Source of the DNA: Patiria miniata
Lineage: Eukaryota > Echinodermata > Asteroidea > Valvatida > Asterinidae
Direction: 5' to 3'
DNA: 64,000 nt
Assembly (NCBI RefSeq): GCF_015706575.1
Contig: NW_024037056.1
Span: 1,016,109 to 1,080,108 of the forward strand
Shown in pieces: positions 59,701 to 64,000 of this stretch (positions are counted from its first letter, which is position 1; the number at the start of each line of letters is the position of its first letter). The translations under genes and the position numbers were made by a program. The notes under the pieces were generated by a model. That model was not told the DNA's origin, did not search any database, and saw only the letters and a program-made list of their open reading frames with translations.

Positions 59701-61726
59701 CAAAGCACCCCCCCCCCAACTTTTCCTGAGAGCTACATGCTCCCTCGGTGTGGGAAGTGTTTTAGTTATTTAGCGGACGGTGTTGTTTTGCAAATTAAAG
59801 TTGATTTCCATACTTCTGTTGACTTTCAGCACAATTTTTGATGTGCCGTTGACGAGAATCAAGTCCAATGCATTTTCTGGTCTCAGCCAGGTGAAAACGT
59901 TGTGAGTACTTTTGTTGCTGAAGAATTCTCATTTTGACAACAAATTATGTGTACGTCGAGGCCTCTAACTGCAAGCTATCACTAAAGCAATGAACAAAAA
60001 TGACTCCATCTGACCAAATACACAAAGGAAAATAAAATGTGGTAGATCGTTAGTTCTCCTAACATTCACAGCAGTGACAATCAGCAAAAACCTGGCAAGA
60101 ATGCACACATTCTCATGCATGTTTGAACCGAGTATAAACTTGAAAGTTCAAAGTCCATCTACCAGCATGGAGTAGGAGATCTTTAGTTTGGTACATAATT
60201 ATCTAGATACTTCTCCTGATATAAATTCATTCTTCAATAAAAGAATTCCTCACTCCGTGCAAACTTTGACCAACCATCAATGCTTTATTTCAGGATAATT
60301 GTCCGCAACATCGAAGGCCTACCACGACTTGTAGTAGAAGATAATGCATTTCAAGGACTTGATAATGTGACAGAGTTGTAAGTATAATAATAAGTTTTTC
60401 GCCAAACCATTGAATGTATTATTAAAATCAGTCTGCACTATGTAACCTTTTCTGGGTTTTTGTGTAACCTTTTCTGGGTTTTTGTCTTCTGGCAGGTATG
60501 TAGATGACCACAGACTGTGTTGTTTCTTCCCCTCGTCCGAGTGTAAGACGCTTGAGCCAGAGCCTCCACTTTTCATGTGCAGCGAACTGATGCCTAAAAT
60601 GGTCCTCAAAGTATTCATGTGGATTCTTGGTATTAGCGCCCTCGTCGGCAACATCTATGTCATGGTGTGGCGATGTCGGGAAAGGACAGAGGGCAGAGAG
60701 AGCCGAGTTGTTCAGTCTTTCCTGGTGTTTAATCTAGCTGTGTCGGATGCCCTTATGGGGTTGTACATGCTGATTATAGCCAGTGCTGATGCGTATTTCG
60801 GAAAGAGCTATTTTACTGTGTCTATGGAATGGCGGACGAGTCCTATGTGCCAGTTTGCTGGGTTTATTTCCATCATCGGCACCGAGGCTTCTGTGTTCTT
60901 TCTCACACTCATCAGTATCGACAGGTTTCTTTCAATTGTCTTCCCGTTCAGCCATTACCATCTTCGTCCGAAGTCATCTCGGATTGCTGCATTGTGTGTC
61001 TGGATTGGTACGGTGATCGTTGGACTGGTCCCGACAATACTTGCGTCCGACTCTTCATCTGATGTTTACGGCCTCTCTGATGTTTGCATTGGGCTGCCAC
61101 TGATGACTAAAGTTACTGAATATGAGACGGTGGATCAGCAGATTGATGCTGGGGGCGTGGCGAACATCACCGTGGGGATACCGTATCCTGTCGAATACCG
61201 AGCATCCTGGTTCTTTTCCATCGCTCTGTTCCTCGGGGTCAACCTTCTGTGCTTCACCGTAATCCTCATCTGCTACATTGCCATCTTCAGGCGAGTCCGG
61301 GCATCGAGCTTGAAGGTGAGCCGCAGTAAGAAAGGCCGGGACGATGAACAGCGTTTGGCCAGCAAGAAGGTGAGCCGCAGTAAGAAAGGCCGGGACGATG
61401 AACAGCGTTTGGCCATCAAGATGGCCGCCATCATCCTGACGGATTTTGTCTGCTGGGTACCGGTCATCATCATGGGTATTCTGTCACAGGCCCGCGTGGT
61501 GGAGATACCAACGGAAGCCTATGCCTGGATTGTCGTTTTCATCCTTCCCATCAACTCCTCTCTCAACCCCTACCTCTATACCATTGCAGATCTGTGCTAC
61601 CAACAACAGAAGGCTGCTTCTGTAAGGAGGAAGTCTAAGCTGGCCATGAAGGGCATTCGTTCCACTTCGCAGAACACATCAAGTATTGCTGTTTTGAACT
61701 CGGTGACCTCAGAAACCCAAGCATGA
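29692..61726 (+). CDS. Giant CUB/LDLa/LRR seven-transmembrane receptor (36 exons)
   Basis: The exons encode, in order: signal peptide; CUB1-2, LDLa1; CUB3-5, LDLa2; CUB6-11, LDLa3; CUB12-15, LDLa4-5; CUB16, LDLa6-7; CUB17, LDLa8; CUB18, LDLa9-10; LRRNT; five LRR; LRR C-cap and 7TM. The spliced sum is 9634 nt; leaving out CUB17 (364 nt, one extra base) gives 9270 nt, an open 3089-residue chain, while removing only the extra base gives 3210 residues. The 7TM and LRR part resembles relaxin receptors (RXFP) and the mollusc GRL101 type: [30 protein letters not shown] and SSLNPYLY. That family binds peptide hormones at the cell surface and signals through G proteins; the ligand here is unknown. CUB and LDLa domains commonly bind ligands and calcium. 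Every CUB and LDLa exon except CUB17 is phase 1-1. I am confident it is one gene, because phases and domain order converge on the 7TM exon; which exons are used together is not known. Confidence 0.85.
30400..32890 (+). mobile_element. Jockey/I-like LINE, rearranged and broken, in receptor intron 1
   Basis: In order: endonuclease ([18 protein letters not shown] near 30680), linker ([19 protein letters not shown] near 30985), reverse transcriptase fingers ([20 protein letters not shown] near 31700; [19 protein letters not shown] near 31800), thumb side ([35 protein letters not shown]) and a C-terminal zinc finger ([15 protein letters not shown]) ending at 32888. Many stops and shifts interrupt it. 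The catalytic core after [11 protein letters not shown] is missing; a 120-bp copy of the linker (30949-31070) sits there instead (31859-31978). It is in the same orientation as the receptor gene. Confidence 0.85.
32912..33420 (+). mobile_element. Second LINE fragment: displaced RT core plus a different C-terminus
   Basis: Right after the first LINE end, frames read [44 protein letters not shown] and [11 protein letters not shown], then HNNGLP. This is the RT segment absent from the first copy. It joins directly to another C-terminal region ([37 protein letters not shown]) ending near 33420. It could be a second, internally deleted insertion, or a piece moved by rearrangement. Confidence 0.7.
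33430..33600 (+). pseudogene. Decayed CUB exon fragment, copy 1
   Basis: It keeps [12 protein letters not shown], then stops, then [15 protein letters not shown]. The nearest live relative is CUB16 ([21 protein letters not shown]). Only the 5' half of a CUB domain is present and no donor is seen. Copies recur at 35985-36185, 39350-39555 and 45110-45300. Confidence 0.75.
33739..34104 (+). CDS. Receptor CUB exon 1
   Basis: 366 bp, phase 1-1, acceptor TTCTTCCACAG, donor GTAGGT. It opens [12 protein letters not shown] and keeps [28 protein letters not shown] and [13 protein letters not shown]. It has two cysteines only. It is the first of the V-type CUBs (VPCGK opening), which begin each block. 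Confidence 0.9.
34531..34896 (+). CDS. Receptor CUB exon 2
   Basis: 366 bp, phase 1-1. G-type opening [38 protein letters not shown] and a QERSEG end. It differs from CUB1 mostly in the second half. Confidence 0.9.
35520..35648 (+). CDS. Receptor LDLa exon 1
   Basis: 129 bp, phase 1-1, encoding [19 protein letters not shown] and then [18 protein letters not shown]. All six cysteines and the calcium-box acids are present. Identical in sense to LDLa2 and LDLa3. Confidence 0.9.
35985..36185 (+). pseudogene. Decayed CUB exon fragment, copy 2
   Basis: The longest clean remnant: [18 protein letters not shown] in one frame, then [18 protein letters not shown] and [18 protein letters not shown] in another, so the frame is shifted. 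The half-domain ends in a stop with no donor. Confidence 0.8.
36322..36687 (+). CDS. Receptor CUB exon 3
   Basis: 366 bp, V-type, almost identical to CUB1 (T-IGNG for T-MGNG and FLTN for FLTS). The surrounding intron is also nearly identical to that of CUB1 and CUB6, which marks it as the head of block 2. Confidence 0.9.
37112..37477 (+). CDS. Receptor CUB exon 4
   Basis: 366 bp, G-type opening with a V-type-like body: [50 protein letters not shown] and ESYEG. Confidence 0.9.
37903..38268 (+). CDS. Receptor CUB exon 5
   Basis: 366 bp, G-type: [54 protein letters not shown], donor GTAGGT. It pairs with CUB2 as the exon just before an LDLa exon. Confidence 0.9.
38891..39019 (+). CDS. Receptor LDLa exon 2
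   Basis: 129 bp, phase 1-1, same protein sequence as LDLa1 (six Cys, [10 protein letters not shown]). The flanking introns are also near-identical to those of LDLa1, including a GCTTC-TTCG-GAAGC hairpin upstream. Confidence 0.9.
39350..39555 (+). pseudogene. Decayed CUB exon fragment, copy 3
   Basis: Same half-domain remnant as copy 2 ([17 protein letters not shown], then [16 protein letters not shown]), followed by the same stop. Confidence 0.75.
39695..40060 (+). CDS. Receptor CUB exon 6
   Basis: 366 bp, V-type and near-identical to CUB3, with DSGIGLWSG in place of DSVIGLWSG. Head of block 3. Confidence 0.9.
40485..40850 (+). CDS. Receptor CUB exon 7
   Basis: 366 bp, G-type: [30 protein letters not shown] and [12 protein letters not shown]. 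Its donor is GTAATT, weaker than the GTAAGT of its neighbours. Confidence 0.85.
41271..41636 (+). CDS. Receptor CUB exon 8
   Basis: 366 bp, G-type: [46 protein letters not shown]. This copy has the most substitutions in the FRFS strand. Confidence 0.9.
42063..42428 (+). CDS. Receptor CUB exon 9
   Basis: 366 bp, G-type: [29 protein letters not shown]. It ends QESYE with donor GAAA|GTAAGT, so the junction glycine of the other copies becomes serine when spliced to a GT-starting exon. Confidence 0.9.
42854..43219 (+). CDS. Receptor CUB exon 10
   Basis: 366 bp, G-type: [60 protein letters not shown]. Confidence 0.9.
43629..43994 (+). CDS. Receptor CUB exon 11
   Basis: 366 bp, G-type: [53 protein letters not shown]. 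The last CUB of block 3 and similar in its second half to CUB2 and CUB5. Confidence 0.9.
44636..44764 (+). CDS. Receptor LDLa exon 3
   Basis: 129 bp, phase 1-1, same protein sequence as LDLa1. The upstream intron hairpin has lost its TTCG loop (TTCA). Confidence 0.9.
45110..45300 (+). pseudogene. Decayed CUB exon fragment, copy 4
   Basis: Same half-domain as the other copies but more diverged, with [17 protein letters not shown], then a stop where others have Leu-Pro, and ITLDPCYRK. Confidence 0.75.
45438..45803 (+). CDS. Receptor CUB exon 12
   Basis: 366 bp, V-type head of block 4 and the most diverged V-type: [65 protein letters not shown]. Confidence 0.9.
46198..46563 (+). CDS. Receptor CUB exon 13
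   Basis: 366 bp, G-type variant [58 protein letters not shown], and [12 protein letters not shown], which adds an N-glycosylation motif (NIT) near the end. Confidence 0.9.
46967..47332 (+). CDS. Receptor CUB exon 14
   Basis: 366 bp: [61 protein letters not shown]. Confidence 0.9.
47564..47929 (+). CDS. Receptor CUB exon 15
   Basis: 366 bp, the most diverged tandem copy: [65 protein letters not shown] (extra NVT site). The intron before it is only 231 bp against about 400 bp for the others. Confidence 0.9.
48759..48881 (+). CDS. Receptor LDLa exon 4
   Basis: 123 bp, phase 1-1: [19 protein letters not shown], then [16 protein letters not shown]. Six Cys are present. The usual PDGSDE is PDELDE, so calcium binding may be altered. 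Confidence 0.85.
48925..49280 (+). repeat. LDLa-downstream intron segment, copy 2
   Basis: It starts about 45 bp after LDLa4. Related to 7960-8360 and 53590-53945. Confidence 0.65.
49371..49496. mobile_element. Short MITE with CACTGCAAAAACTG ends
   Basis: Left end CACTGCAAAAACTGTAGTAT; right end, inverted, TGCACAAACTGGAGTGTTAA; both run to TTACACCA or TTGACACCA. About 125 bp, inside a receptor intron. Confidence 0.5.
49679..49792 (+). CDS. Receptor LDLa exon 5
   Basis: 114 bp, phase 1-1: [17 protein letters not shown], then [17 protein letters not shown]. Six Cys with acids kept. It is not part of the recent amplification. Confidence 0.85.
49830..50045 (+). repeat. SINE-like repeat, copy 2
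   Basis: Same family as 835-1055: GAGTTTGAACCCTGACG, GGGCAAGACAATTTACC, GTATAAATGGACATCTACAG, TGCACTGATCTCAAGCTGC. It lies in the intron after LDLa5. Confidence 0.6.
50194..50559 (+). CDS. Receptor CUB exon 16
   Basis: 366 bp, phase 1-1: [58 protein letters not shown]. It is diverged from the tandem CUBs and is the live relative of the four decayed fragments. Donor GTAAGT. Confidence 0.85.
50711..50740 (+). repeat. Short telomere-like TTAGGG run
   Basis: GGTTAGGGTTAGGGTTGGGG inside an inverted context (TTCCCCAATACC upstream, GGTTGGGGAACAT downstream). Confidence 0.6.
50776..50992. mobile_element. MITE with TTCATAT.C.GGA ends
   Basis: The left end GTTCATATTCAGGACGGGTT with CCGGACAAGTTGC and the inverse of the right end (CTATTCATATCCGGAACGAG with CCGGACAAGTTGC) match. 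About 215 bp in the CUB16-LDLa6 intron. Confidence 0.5.
51247..51357 (+). CDS. Receptor LDLa exon 6
   Basis: 111 bp, phase 1-1: [18 protein letters not shown], then [17 protein letters not shown]. Six Cys; GDE kept in the acidic box. Confidence 0.8.
51730..52000 (+). repeat. Two tandem ~160-bp repeat units
   Basis: TTTGACCCTCAAAACATGGG with GCAATATTGGCCGAGATAT near 51740-51810 is repeated as TTTGACCCTGAAAACATGGG with GCAATATTGGCTGAGATAT near 51900-51970, and AATTTGCATA follows each. Confidence 0.7.
52219..52329 (+). CDS. Receptor LDLa exon 7
   Basis: 111 bp, phase 1-1: [17 protein letters not shown], then [17 protein letters not shown]. Six Cys, but the calcium box is degenerate (NAIPG, LDLWDE). 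Donor TGCT|GTAAGT. Confidence 0.8.
52545..52632 (+). repeat. Dispersed repeat, copy 2
   Basis: Same family as 1705-1795 (GTGCACAAGTACGTACCCCC, GAGAGGGACTCGAATGCATTGCC), here in the LDLa7-CUB17 intron. Confidence 0.5.
52835..53198 (+). CDS. Receptor CUB exon 17, carrying a 1-bp frameshift
   Basis: The CUB reads [32 protein letters not shown] and NTEKTYDMV in one frame. After ATGGTTTACC (about 53014-53022) the frame moves by one and continues [35 protein letters not shown] and TITQERSEG. The length of 364 bp is not a multiple of three, unlike every other CUB or LDLa exon. Splice sites are intact. It may be a disabled exon that is skipped, a null allele, or an assembly error in TTT. Confidence 0.7.
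53390..53512 (+). CDS. Receptor LDLa exon 8
   Basis: 123 bp, phase 1-1: [19 protein letters not shown], then [17 protein letters not shown]. Six Cys and a full acidic box. A close relative of LDLa1-4. Confidence 0.85.
53590..53945 (+). repeat. LDLa-downstream intron segment, copy 3
   Basis: It begins about 80 bp after LDLa8, the same position as copy 2 after LDLa4, so these two copies probably moved with their exon. Confidence 0.65.
54165..54575 (-). repeat. tRNA-derived SINE
   Basis: The minus-strand head reads GTGGTCAAATGGTTACGG (A box), then GTGGGTTCGAATCTTGACC (B box). The body has GAGCAAGGCACTTTACC and CTTCGGATGGGAC, and the tail AGCGCCTTGAGTACC with GCGCTATATAAGACTCC. About 410 bp, and fairly complete. 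Confidence 0.75.
54685..55056 (+). CDS. Receptor CUB exon 18
   Basis: 372 bp, phase 1-1: [70 protein letters not shown] canonical-looking CUB with the YDYLE calcium-site motif but, like the others, only the first cysteine pair. Confidence 0.85.
55057..56288. other. Intron between CUB18 and LDLa9
   Basis: Nothing recognisable; AT-rich with no clear repeats. Confidence 0.5.
56289..56399 (+). CDS. Receptor LDLa exon 9
   Basis: 111 bp, phase 1-1: [17 protein letters not shown], then [17 protein letters not shown]. Six Cys; NYEDE replaces DGSDE. Confidence 0.8.
56841..57002 (+). CDS. Receptor LDLa exon 10 (long)
   Basis: 162 bp, phase 1-1: [38 protein letters not shown] and ESDDEIQC. Six Cys, with an extra Ser/Thr/Asn-rich loop of about 15 residues between the second and third. 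This is the LDLa next to the LRR region, the place held by the functional LDLa in relaxin receptors. Confidence 0.85.
57010..57510 (+). repeat. GACCTGACTTGT tandem array in the LDLa10-LRRNT intron
   Basis: Degenerate 12-bp units (TGTGACCTGACT, TGTGAGCTGACT, TGTGACCCGACT) fill about 500 bp, with longer units containing GACCCGATTTTGGAACTGAC on the left. Confidence 0.9.
57550..57670 (+). CDS. Receptor LRR N-cap exon
   Basis: 121 bp, entering in phase 1 and leaving in phase 2: [35 protein letters not shown] CxxxCxC-type LRRNT (CPAGCEC...HC). It converts the phase from the module region to that of the LRR exons. Confidence 0.85.
57900..58195 (+). repeat. CTTGAGGTAAAC tandem array
   Basis: About 24 degenerate 12-bp units such as CTCGAGGTAAAC, CTCCAGGTAGAC and CTTGAGTTAAAC, in the LRRNT-LRR1 intron. 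Each GAGGTAAAC resembles a splice donor. Confidence 0.85.
58348..58419 (+). CDS. Receptor LRR exon 1
   Basis: 72 bp, one repeat: [25 protein letters not shown]. Phase 2-2; donor GTGAGT. Confidence 0.85.
58693..58764 (+). CDS. Receptor LRR exon 2
   Basis: 72 bp: [25 protein letters not shown]. The best LxxNxI consensus of the five. Confidence 0.9.
58797..59045 (+). repeat. tRNA-derived SINE
   Basis: The head CGTGGCCTCGTGGTCTGGAG (A box) and TCTGTTCGAGTCCAGCC (B box) is followed by CCTTGGGCAAGGCACTTCG and CACCCAGGAGTAAATGAG. It lies about 30 bp after LRR exon 2. Confidence 0.75.
59363..59434 (+). CDS. Receptor LRR exon 3
   Basis: 72 bp: [25 protein letters not shown]. Phase 2-2; donor GTAAGT. 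Confidence 0.85.
59830..59901 (+). CDS. Receptor LRR exon 4
   Basis: 72 bp: [25 protein letters not shown]. Phase 2-2; a weaker consensus. Confidence 0.85.
60294..60377 (+). CDS. Receptor LRR exon 5
   Basis: 84 bp: [29 protein letters not shown]. Four residues longer than the other LRR exons. A dead copy lies at 17942-18026. Confidence 0.9.
60496..61726 (+). CDS. Receptor last exon: LRR C-cap and seven-transmembrane domain
   Basis: The exon enters in phase 2 and ends with TGA at 61724-61726, about 410 codons. LRR C-cap: [19 protein letters not shown]1 has [14 protein letters not shown]2 [19 protein letters not shown]3 [20 protein letters not shown] (DRF in place of DRY), TM5 [18 protein letters not shown]6 [17 protein letters not shown]7 [19 protein letters not shown]. 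Cys in MCQF before TM3 and in DVCIG of loop 2 can form the usual disulfide. These words closely resemble relaxin receptors RXFP1/2 and GRL101. The third inner loop holds an 18-residue tandem duplication, [18 protein letters not shown] then the same with AIK. There are no introns within the 7TM part. Confidence 0.95.
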
Positions 61727-61734
61727 AATGGGTG

Positions 61735-61975
61735 ATGCATAATATAACTTCCTCCAACCCCCAAATAGCTGTTAATTAAGATGACATGCCATTTTAGCTT
61801 AATAAACAATATTTACTTATTGCCTCTTCTTTTTTGTTAAACTACCAGATTTATTTCCAAACTGGACAGAGTAATACCGAAAATGCACGTTGTAATATTG
61901 CATCTGGTCTTTATGCTATATAATTATACATGTACATGTACTCAGTTTTGGTTTTATTTTGGTGAATTAAAGGTC
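61735..61975 (+). repeat. 3'-end repeat, unit 1
   Basis: AACTTCCTCCAAC, AATAGCTGTTAA, GCCATTTTAGCTT, TACCGAAAATGCACGTTGTA, TAATTATACA and TTTGGT.TTATTT.GGT.AATTAAAGGTC recur in order in units at 63255-63530 and 63655-63910, with a partial unit at 62835-62945. Confidence 0.65.
61801..61806 (+). terminator. Polyadenylation signal of the receptor gene
   Basis: AATAAA 75 bp after the stop codon, the first in the 3' flank. Confidence 0.6.
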
Positions 61976-61979
61976 AAGT

Positions 61980-62700
61980 TACGTCCCCTTCCTGGTGGAC
62001 AATGGGGGACAACGCTGATGTTGCCTTTCAGTTCTGCTCTTCAACTTGGTGTGATTCCGAGTGTATTGCACCATGCATGTATTGCAGCTCGCCAGCCAGA
62101 CTTTGTGAGGAGAACCAGTTTTGGTCGATCCCAAATACTTTTAAATCATCTCTGATGGCATCTTTCCAGCATTTCTTTGGTCTTCCTTGAGGGCGGGTAC
62201 TTGCGAGAGCTCTCCAAATAAGACTTGTTGTGGGAGCTGTCATTTGGTATCCGACAGACGTGTCTGAGTGATCTAAGTCTTGATGACCTTATTTGGTTGT
62301 AACTGTGGAGAGGCCAGCACAGTGGAGGACTTTCACATTGGTTATCTTATGCCAACAGCGAATACCAAGAATCTGTATTAACCCTCCAGGGTATTTTGAC
62401 AACCCTGCTGAACACAGCAACATGCAACACTTGTGACAAGCCTGCCCACTGCAGCAAGATTCATCAGGTCAAAAGTCTCGAGGCCAAACTGCCTCAAGAG
62501 TCTGTAGTCACCGAATACAGCAGGATAAAACTGTGGCATTGTTCAATGGGACTAGCTCTAATTGTCTCAGAATTGGCCGTTTATGCATCGGTGTTAATGA
62601 CTCAATGCAGCAAGGTCCCACAGATGTTTACACCTGATGCATTGTGTTGCGTCTGGCAGGGTTTTATGGTTAAGCAACCGACGTTGGCGAAACATTTGTA
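61980..62700 (-). mobile_element. LINE C-terminal fragment (antisense)
   Basis: Minus-strand frames read LGIRCWHKITNVKVLHCAG and then ALASTRPQGRPKKCWKDAIR with DDLKVFGI, a typical end of a non-LTR retrotransposon RT protein (GRPKKRWxDxxKxDL). Several shifts and stops interrupt it. Family not determined. Confidence 0.65.
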
Positions 62701-62834
62701 GTTGTAAGTGTTTACACACAGTTGCCCATGTTTCTGACCCATGAGGAAGATTACTTGAATGCATTGATCTTTGTCTTGGAGAGACTTGATTTTTTACACA
62801 TCCGCTCTAGGATTGAATGGAAAGTGTGGGGTAC

Positions 62835-62945
62835 AGATATTTACTTATTTCTGCTTCTTTTTTCTTACTCGCCAGATTTTATTCCAAAATGTTTAATAAG
62901 TTTAAATAGAGTAAAACGAACAGTAAATGTTGTAAAAAAAAAATC
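62835..62945 (+). repeat. 3'-end repeat, partial unit
   Basis: ATTTACTTATTTCTGCTTCT, CGCCAGATTTTATTCC and AACAGTAAATGTTGTAAAA match the middle of unit 1. Confidence 0.5.
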
Positions 62946-63029
62946 TTTCTTAAGCAACGTTGGTGAGACATATCTCTATAGTTGGTGTGTTTACACAGAG
63001 TTGCCCAGGTTTCTGACCCATAATGGAGG

Positions 63030-63215
63030 ATGGGCCTGATGTTTTCCATAGCCGGGATTGGAATAAATGGAACGACTGGGATGCTGAGGTTATTCTTCGC
63101 TTGATCTCACCATCGAGTGAGCCATCTTCTGTGACCTTGCCACCAAGGTAGACAATAGAGTTCAGCTGGGTCTTTTCACGGGGGACCATCCAGCGACACA
63201 GAGGGAGCGTCACTT
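63030..63215 (-). mobile_element. LINE fragment (antisense), upstream part
   Basis: The minus strand gives SIVYLGGKVTEDGSLDGEIK and RRITSASQSFHLFQSRLW, the common YLGS.ITEDGS...EI..RI..A region of LINE reverse transcriptases. It lies in the correct order relative to 61980-62700 and is probably the same insertion, split by repeat sequence. Confidence 0.7.
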
Positions 63216-63254
63216 TGGTAAAGTAGTGGAGTTCAGTTGAGATTAATACAATGT

Positions 63255-63530
63255 ATGTAACTTCCGTCATGACGCCATTAATTGCCTTTTAGCCTTTGAA
63301 AAATATTTACCTATTGCAGCTTCTCCTTTTTGAAATGTTCAAAAATTTTTAATATTTTTAAATATTTTTTAATTGAGTAATACCAACAATTCGTACGTTG
63401 TAAAAAAAAAAAAAAAAAAAAAAACTCGTTTTAATATTCTTTATAATAAGCATCAGGTCTTTTATATTTTTTAATTATACATTTACTCAGTACGTGTTTG
63501 GTTATATTTCGGTATATTAAAGGTCATGCC
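63255..63530 (+). repeat. 3'-end repeat, unit 2
   Basis: Diverged copy of 61735-61975, with a poly-A run of about 27 at 63400-63424 after GTACGTTGT. Confidence 0.6.
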
Positions 63531-63654
63531 GACTAGGCACAGGTCTGACTTTTCGGCTTGGTTTGACTCTGAGCGTCTTCCGCAATCATGTATTGCAGCT
63601 CGAGATAGAGTAGTACTATTTCAGTTAAGATTTTAATAACGTGCATGTGGAACT

Positions 63655-63910
63655 TCCTTCAACGCCAAAATAGGTGTTAAGTAAGACGTCAGTGCCATTT
63701 AGCTTTAAAAAGAATTTCTTGCAGCTTTTTTTTTTAATGACAATGTTTATTATTTTTTTCAATTTTATATACTGTAGGCCTTACAATAACATTGAACGTT
63801 GTAAAAAAGAATTTAAAAAAAAGTACAAATCATTTCATTATAATAATCATCTTTCATGTTTTATAATTATACGCAGTTGCTGGTTTTATTTTGGTAAATA
63901 TTAAAGGTAT
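63655..63910 (+). repeat. 3'-end repeat, unit 3
   Basis: AACTTCCTTCAACGCC, AGTGCCATTTAGCTTT, TTGAACGTTGTAAAA, TAATTATACGCAG and GGTTTTATTTTGGTAAATATTAAAGGT. The sequence between units 2 and 3 (CATGTATTGCAGCTCG) also matches 62073-62092, so the repeated unit is longer than this core. Confidence 0.6.
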
Positions 63911-64000
63911 TATGCTCGGTAATAAGTAATCAAGAAATTAGGGTACATGTACATGTACAAGTATATTAATGATGTGCCCTTCATTTATTGGCTTTCTTTA

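Noticed and set aside
1-64000. True tRNA or rRNA genes
   Set aside because: A/B-box-like sequences were found only as heads of SINEs, without cloverleaf-length mature tRNA context.

Overview
The window reads as nuclear DNA of a marine invertebrate deuterostome, most likely an echinoderm. This is inferred from spliced genes with GT-AG introns, AT-rich introns full of small DNA transposons, poly-C/G tracts, frequent AGGCCTA and TACATGTA words, and a receptor of the LDLa/LRR (GRL101/relaxin-receptor-like) class. The species cannot be fixed from the sequence.

Layout. 1-1552: last exons of an RNase H2 subunit B gene (+), ending in a PIP-box tail. 1553-5625: intergenic, with MITE-like inverted repeats. 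5626-7407: a single-exon ankyrin-repeat protein (-) with a long Ala/Lys/Glu helix. 7440-13380: mostly empty. 14585-16536: a four-exon gene (-) of unknown function. 16540-18760: inter-promoter region with a foldback element and a stray, dead copy of an LRR exon. 18761-19052: first exon of an acidic protein (+) broken by one in-frame TAG, with a Mutator-like foldback element just downstream. 19550-29600: repeat-rich, with a 2.1-2.2 kb head-to-tail duplication and several MITEs that show clean target-site duplications.

29692-61726: the main feature, one 36-exon gene (+) for a giant receptor. It has a signal peptide, 18 CUB and 10 LDLa domains in mixed order, an LRRNT cap, five LRR exons, and an LRR C-cap plus seven-helix domain similar to relaxin-family and GRL101 receptors. 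Exon phases agree throughout except for one extra base in CUB exon 17. The exons sum to about 3210 codons if that base is discounted, or to an exact 3089-residue frame if exon 17 is skipped. Fifteen CUB exons are near-identical 366-bp tandem copies, amplified at about 790-bp spacing and again as higher-order blocks carrying LDLa exons. Every CUB and LDLa exon is phase 1-1 except frame-shifted CUB17, so exons can be gained, lost or skipped without breaking the frame. Intron 1 holds a rearranged LINE.

61727-64000: a polyadenylation signal, diverged repeats of the receptor 3' end, and antisense LINE fragments.

The receptor is the candidate undescribed system: a possible hormone- or ligand-sensing GPCR whose ectodomain is being remodelled by recent exon amplification. 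Fragments of the same gene lie up to about 45 kb upstream.
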